Shown here: piece after piece, positions 14,932 to 18,430 of the stretch | Layout: each line of letters starts with the position of its first letter | Numbering within the stretch: position 1 is the stretch's first letter | From: JBBRMY01 sp038230595 | GTDB lineage: Bacteria > Bacteroidota > Ignavibacteria > Tepidaquicellales > Tepidaquicellaceae | Assembly (NCBI GenBank): GCA_038230595.1 | Contig: JBBRMY010000040.1 | Span: 1-18,430 of the forward strand | Reading direction: 5' to 3' | Length of the DNA: 18,430 nucleotides | The notes under the pieces: model-generated | Seen by the model: only the letters and a program-made list of their open reading frames with translations | What the model was told of the DNA's origin: nothing | Database searches by the model: none | Translations under genes and position numbers: made by a program

Positions 14932-17541
14932 ATGTTAAAGAAAATATTTTTTGGAACATTAGGCTTATGCTTGCTGATATCTCTGGCACTACTTTTTATT
15001 TCAAGATTAACTTATGATAAACGACATCCGAATAAAGTTATTCCGGGAATAAATACTGAAGAATCTAAAGATCTGGTTGAACAGGATAAGGCAAAGCAAT
15101 TTCCTGGCGATGAAAATGAAGTCCCCGGTCTACCATCAGATAACTGGTTTGAAATACAAAGAGCATTTCCTTTTGATGAGATTCCCAATGAAGAGAGACT
15201 AAGATCTATCGAACAGGTAAAGAGAATGCCTGTGCAGGATTTTAATAGATCAGCAAGCTGGACTCTTGCAGGACCTACGAATGTAGAAGGTCGTATAACC
15301 ACAATTGCAATTCATCCAACGAATCCTCAAATAGTTTATATTGGTACAGCCAATGGTGGTGTCTGGAAGTCAACTAATTTTTGTCAGACATGGGTAAGTG
15401 TTTTTGATGGTCAGAATACATCGTCAATAGGAGCAATAACTATAGATCCAAACGATCCGAATATTATTTATTGCGGGTCAGGTGAATCAAATTCACTTCG
15501 AAGTTACTATCCCGGAACAGGAATTTTTAAATCCACGAACGGTGGATCCACATGGTCAAACATCGGCTTGAATAATTGTTATAGCTTCGGAAACATTGTA
15601 ATAAATCCTATAAACTCACAAATAGTTTATGCAGCAGCAGTTGGCTCGACCAGAAGAAAAAATATTGAAAGAGGAATTTATAAGTCCATTAACGGAGGCA
15701 CAAACTGGTCGCAGGTTTTATATGTTGCAGATTCTGTAGGTGCAATTGATGTTGCTATGGATCCTAATAATCCAAATAAATTATTCGGAGCTATGTGGGA
15801 AAGGCAGAGAAGAGAAGATTATATTAAGTATGGAGGTCCTATGTCTGCTTTATATTTATCTACTAATGCCGGAACGAACTGGTCAGTTGTGACAGGAGGA
15901 TTTCCTTCAAACGCAGTTGACATGGGAAGGATATCAATTGATTTCAGCAGATCAAATTCACAAATAGTTTATTCACTAACAGCTTTTGCAAATGGCAACT
16001 CAAGAGGCTTATACAAATCGATAGACGGAGGATCCACCTGGACTCAGATAAACTCTTCAGCAGCAGCTTCTTCTAACTATGCATGGTTTAACAGAATTTG
16101 CCGCGTAGATCCTCTCAATGCTAATCATTTAATTTGCGGCGGATTGAATATGGAAAATTCAACTAACGGAGGCACTTCTTTTGCAAGCGTTGGAGCTTCA
16201 CATTTAGATCAGCATGCAATTTGCTTCGCGCCTTCTAATTCAAATTTTATTGTTATCGGTAACGATGGGGGAATTGATATCTCAACTAATGGAGGGACAA
16301 GCTGGAGTTCGAATCCCACTCTTCCTATCACACAATTTTATGCAGGTGATATAGATTTCAATAATCCAAATGTGATCTTAGGCGGTGCTCAGGATAATGG
16401 AACATACCGAACACTAACCGGCAGCACCGGAGACTGGTCTTCTATTAACGGCGGTGATGGATTTTATTGTCTCGTAGATTATTCAAACAGTCAGAGAGTT
16501 TATGCTTCATCCCAAAATGCCGGTATTGTAAGATCAACAGATGGCGGTTCGGTCTTTAACGATGGGACATCTGGTCTTGATCTTACTTATACAAACTGGT
16601 CAACTCCTTATGTACAGGACAAAGTTAATCCTTTAACTTTATATTGCGGTACCTATAAAATTTTTAAAACCACAAACGGAATGCAAAGCTGGACAGCTAT
16701 CAGTCCTGATCTTGCAAATCGTCACATTCAGAATTTAGGAACAATTACTACTGTTGATGTTTCTAAATCAAACCCTAATGTAATTTACTGCGGTACTGAT
16801 GATGCAAATGTGTGGGTAACAACAAACGGCGGTACTGGATGGAATAAAATTAATTCAGGTCTTCCATACCGATGGGTAACAAGAGTTACAGTTCATCCTG
16901 ATTCTGCAAATGTTTGTTATGTTACTCTCTCAGGTTACAAAGTTGATTCAACCGGAGCACATATTTTCAGAACAACAAATTTTGGAAGCACTTGGACATC
17001 AATTAGCAGCAATCTTCCCGATGCTCCTATCAATGATGTTCTTATCGATCCGTTAAATTCAAGCTGGCTTTATATAGCAACTGATATTGCAGTGATGATG
17101 TCAACAAATTTGGGTGCAAGCTGGAGTGTTCTGGGAACAGGATTCCCATCCACTGTTCCATGTCATGATCTAACGTTACATGCTCCTACAAGAAAGCTTA
17201 TCGTCTGGACACATGGGAGAAGTGCTTTCTCAATTTCACTTCCAAGCCCGACAGGAATCATAAATAATTCTGTTCCTGAAAGTTTCAGGCTAGAACAGAA
17301 TTTTCCGAATCCATTTAACCCGGTAACAAAAATAAAATACATCATACCGTCTTCAGGGAAGGTAACTCTGAAAATATTTAATATAGCGGGTAAAGAAGTT
17401 TCGACAATAGTTAATAAAAAGCTCGAAGCAGGAAGCTATGAAACAGAATGGAATGCATCATCCTTTTCAAGCGGTATTTATTTTTACAGATTAGTATATG
17501 GAGAATTAACTGAGACGAAAAAAATGATACTTGTAAAATAA
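14932..17541 (+). CDS. T9SS-secreted Asp-box (BNR/sortilin-like) beta-propeller protein
   Basis: An 869-residue secreted protein. An N-terminal hydrophobic stretch (about 4-25) acts as signal peptide or anchor and is followed by an acidic, propeptide-like region (26-104). Residues 110-770 carry 12 Asp-box motifs, S/T-x-D/N-x-G-x-T/S-W, starting at 147, 201, 252, 310, 363, 410, 451, 535, 580, 630, 681 and 724; this predicts one or two beta-propellers as in sialidase, xyloglucanase or VPS10/sortilin proteins. The C-terminal domain (about 785-869) starts FRLEQNFPNPFNP and ends with KKMILVK, the type A T9SS sorting signal that directs outer-membrane passage and surface attachment. I see no clear glycosidase catalytic set, so binding or adhesion is as likely as hydrolysis. 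Confidence 0.88.
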   Translation: MLKKIFFGTLGLCLLISLALLFISRLTYDKRHPNKVIPGINTEESKDLVEQDKAKQFPGDENEVPGLPSDNWFEIQRAFPFDEIPNEERLRSIEQVKRMPVQDFNRSASWTLAGPTNVEGRITTIAIHPTNPQIVYIGTANGGVWKSTNFCQTWVSVFDGQNTSSIGAITIDPNDPNIIYCGSGESNSLRSYYPGTGIFKSTNGGSTWSNIGLNNCYSFGNIVINPINSQIVYAAAVGSTRRKNIERGIYKSINGGTNWSQVLYVADSVGAIDVAMDPNNPNKLFGAMWERQRREDYIKYGGPMSALYLSTNAGTNWSVVTGGFPSNAVDMGRISIDFSRSNSQIVYSLTAFANGNSRGLYKSIDGGSTWTQINSSAAASSNYAWFNRICRVDPLNANHLICGGLNMENSTNGGTSFASVGASHLDQHAICFAPSNSNFIVIGNDGGIDISTNGGTSWSSNPTLPITQFYAGDIDFNNPNVILGGAQDNGTYRTLTGSTGDWSSINGGDGFYCLVDYSNSQRVYASSQNAGIVRSTDGGSVFNDGTSGLDLTYTNWSTPYVQDKVNPLTLYCGTYKIFKTTNGMQSWTAISPDLANRHIQNLGTITTVDVSKSNPNVIYCGTDDANVWVTTNGGTGWNKINSGLPYRWVTRVTVHPDSANVCYVTLSGYKVDSTGAHIFRTTNFGSTWTSISSNLPDAPINDVLIDPLNSSWLYIATDIAVMMSTNLGASWSVLGTGFPSTVPCHDLTLHAPTRKLIVWTHGRSAFSISLPSPTGIINNSVPESFRLEQNFPNPFNPVTKIKYIIPSSGKVTLKIFNIAGKEVSTIVNKKLEAGSYETEWNASSFSSGIYFYRLVYGELTETKKMILVK

Positions 17542-17573
17542 AATATTTTCATGACTTGAAAATATTTTATTTT
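17535..17573. terminator. AT-rich perfect hairpin over the stop codon
   Basis: A perfect 17-bp inverted repeat pairs 17535-17551 with 17557-17573 around the loop TGACT. It begins within the last codons of the T9SS gene and includes its TAA (17539-17541). Its 3' arm ends in TTTT. With only a few GC pairs it may end transcription or protect the mRNA 3' end. Confidence 0.55.
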
Positions 17574-17636
17574 CGATCCGCTCAATTTTATTATCGAGGA
17601 GTCCGATCTTTCTATGCATGAACTTAATTCAATCTT

Positions 17637-18206
17637 ATGAAGAAAATTGTTATAGTCATCTTGTTATTAATAACTTCAAATTCATTTTCGCAGGGAAATA
17701 TAAATTTTAAAACTAATGATATTTATAAGATCTCATTTAATGATAGTAATAAAACCGTGCAAACTTTTGAAGATGTTAAAGTAAATTCTATAGATCAGAA
17801 TTCAATAACCCTCCAAAGTGAGAATAAAGATCCTGTAACAGGATATTATAGTTATGAAATAAGATCAATTCCGCTTGAACAGTTAAGTTCCTTTGGAGTC
17901 AGAACAGCTGTACCTTTCGGAACTCGTTTAATTAGAGGGGCAATAGTAGGATTTGGAATTGGTTTTTTGTTGGGAGTCATTCCTGAAAATAAATTTTCAT
18001 TTGCAAGTCATGGTGAAAAAGCAACGTTTAGCGAAAGGTTGCAGACAGGAGTTGTGTTCGGATTAATTCTGGCAGTTCCCGGAATTCTTATAGGTGCGGT
18101 TACCGGAATAGGTGCAAAAGAATTTGAAGATCACAGTTTATCAAAATTCGAAAATAAAATAAAATACGAAGTAATTAAAAATCTCATCAAAAAAAGCACA
18201 CTTTAA
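17637..18206 (+). CDS. Exported glycine-zipper protein, copy 2
   Basis: A 189-residue protein of unknown function, paralogous to the product of 12241-12813. Signal peptide about 1-18 (MKKIVIVILLLITSNSFS, then Gln). A polar domain with ISFNDSNKT and FEDVKVNSIDQNSITLQ matches SITYRDNNQKT and VEDVNITYSDSSSLMFQ of copy 1. Glycine-rich hydrophobic segments lie at about 99-115 (core GFGIGF) and 137-159 (ending TGIGAKEFE). The tail KYEVIKNLIKK corresponds to KYEVITRMMKK. It starts at ATG, unlike copy 1. It stands alone after the T9SS cargo gene, 95 nt away. Similarity is strongest in the hydrophobic hairpin and the tail. Confidence 0.78.
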   Translation: MKKIVIVILLLITSNSFSQGNINFKTNDIYKISFNDSNKTVQTFEDVKVNSIDQNSITLQSENKDPVTGYYSYEIRSIPLEQLSSFGVRTAVPFGTRLIRGAIVGFGIGFLLGVIPENKFSFASHGEKATFSERLQTGVVFGLILAVPGILIGAVTGIGAKEFEDHSLSKFENKIKYEVIKNLIKKSTL

Positions 18207-18215
18207 TAACACATA

Positions 18216-18430
18216 AGGTAATAAGGTTGATCTTGAATAATCCTATTTCTATCAAGGTTTGATAAAAGCAAAAATAAGGTTAAAGCAACTTAAAGGATTA
18301 TATAAATTATAATTCCTTTTTCGTTCTACTTTTAAACTTCAATAGAAAGTAATAAAAAAATTAAAACCTTATTTAGCTCTGCTTTAAACCTTAATAGAAA
18401 GTAATAAAAAATTTAAAAACCTTATTACCT
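18216..18430. repeat. Mirrored 53-nt-unit repeat block (cut by window end)
   Basis: This gene-free 3' end is built of repeats. AATAAGGTT occurs at 18220-18228 and 18273-18281, 53 nt apart. Its reverse complement AACCTTATT occurs at 18365-18373 and 18418-18426, again 53 nt apart. Outermost, 13 bases match perfectly in inverted orientation (18216-18228, AGGTAATAAGGTT, with 18418-18430). The two right units are near-identical direct repeats (18331-18373 and 18383-18426, sharing AATAGAAAGTAATAAAAAA). The left unit is more diverged but keeps TTTCTATCAAGGTTT, matching the complement of the right unit. It may be a small non-autonomous element or a repetitive extragenic palindrome cluster. Confidence 0.65.
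18292..18319. repeat. Central hairpin of the mirrored repeat block
   Basis: AAAGGATTATA (18292-18302) pairs with TATAATTCCTTT (18308-18319) with one bulged T and a TAAAT loop. It lies close to, but about 18 nt left of, the symmetry centre of the outer inverted repeats (18323). Confidence 0.5.

Noticed and set aside
15012..15302. A 96-residue minus strand ORF inside the T9SS cargo gene
   Set aside because: Shadow of the acidic propeptide region; no start context, motif or domain.
18331..18426. Possible CRISPR array from the two near-identical right-hand units
   Set aside because: Only two direct copies, no distinct spacers between conserved repeats, mirrored units to the left, and no cas genes in the window.

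Overview
The window looks like a chromosomal segment of an AT-rich, Gram-negative member of the Bacteroidota/Ignavibacteriota side of the FCB group. The strongest clue is a secreted beta-propeller protein (14932-17541) ending in a type IX secretion (T9SS) C-terminal sorting domain of the 'NFPNPFNP' form, which I associate with Ignavibacteria and relatives. Supporting clues are A/T-rich leaders with no strong Shine-Dalgarno, signal peptides ending in 'FSQ'/'FCQ', and several TTG/GTG starts set by 4-nt gene overlaps. Placement below phylum level is inference.

Left part (1-4896): the 3' end of a Lys/Thr/Pro repeat protein with a strong terminator; a PhoH-family ATPase (phoH) starting at TTG; and, on the opposite strand, an RsmB/Sun-type rRNA m5C methyltransferase and a DinG-type Fe-S helicase. 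phoH and rsmB converge with 2 nt between stop codons, and one small hairpin straddles both ends.

Middle part (5018-11129): a same-strand run of tal, a HEPN/MNT toxin-antitoxin-like pair, gcvT, comB and ftsK. The HEPN/MNT pair (RX4HXY motif in the first protein, GSX10DXD in the second) is fitted between tal and gcvT with a 6-nt gap, a 1-nt overlap and a 4-nt overlap, so a type VII-like module appears translationally coupled to housekeeping genes. A perfect 14-bp-stem terminator follows ftsK.

Right part (11292-18430): three tightly overlapping genes (VOC/glyoxalase-fold protein, RibD_C/DHFR-fold reductase, small exported glycine-rich protein), a membrane-anchored PQQ-like propeller protein, a two-TM protein, the large T9SS cargo protein with 12 Asp-box repeats, and a second copy of the small exported protein. 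Two structures here are not explained by genes. An approximately 86-nt cassette (hairpin terminator, AT spacer, TTGACT) occurs twice at about 91% identity, each time just upstream of a different gene. A block at 18216-18430 is built of 53-nt-spaced units in mirrored orientation with a central hairpin, cut by the window end.

No tRNA, rRNA, transposase, phage gene or CRISPR array was seen. No gene-free stretch exceeds 300 bases.
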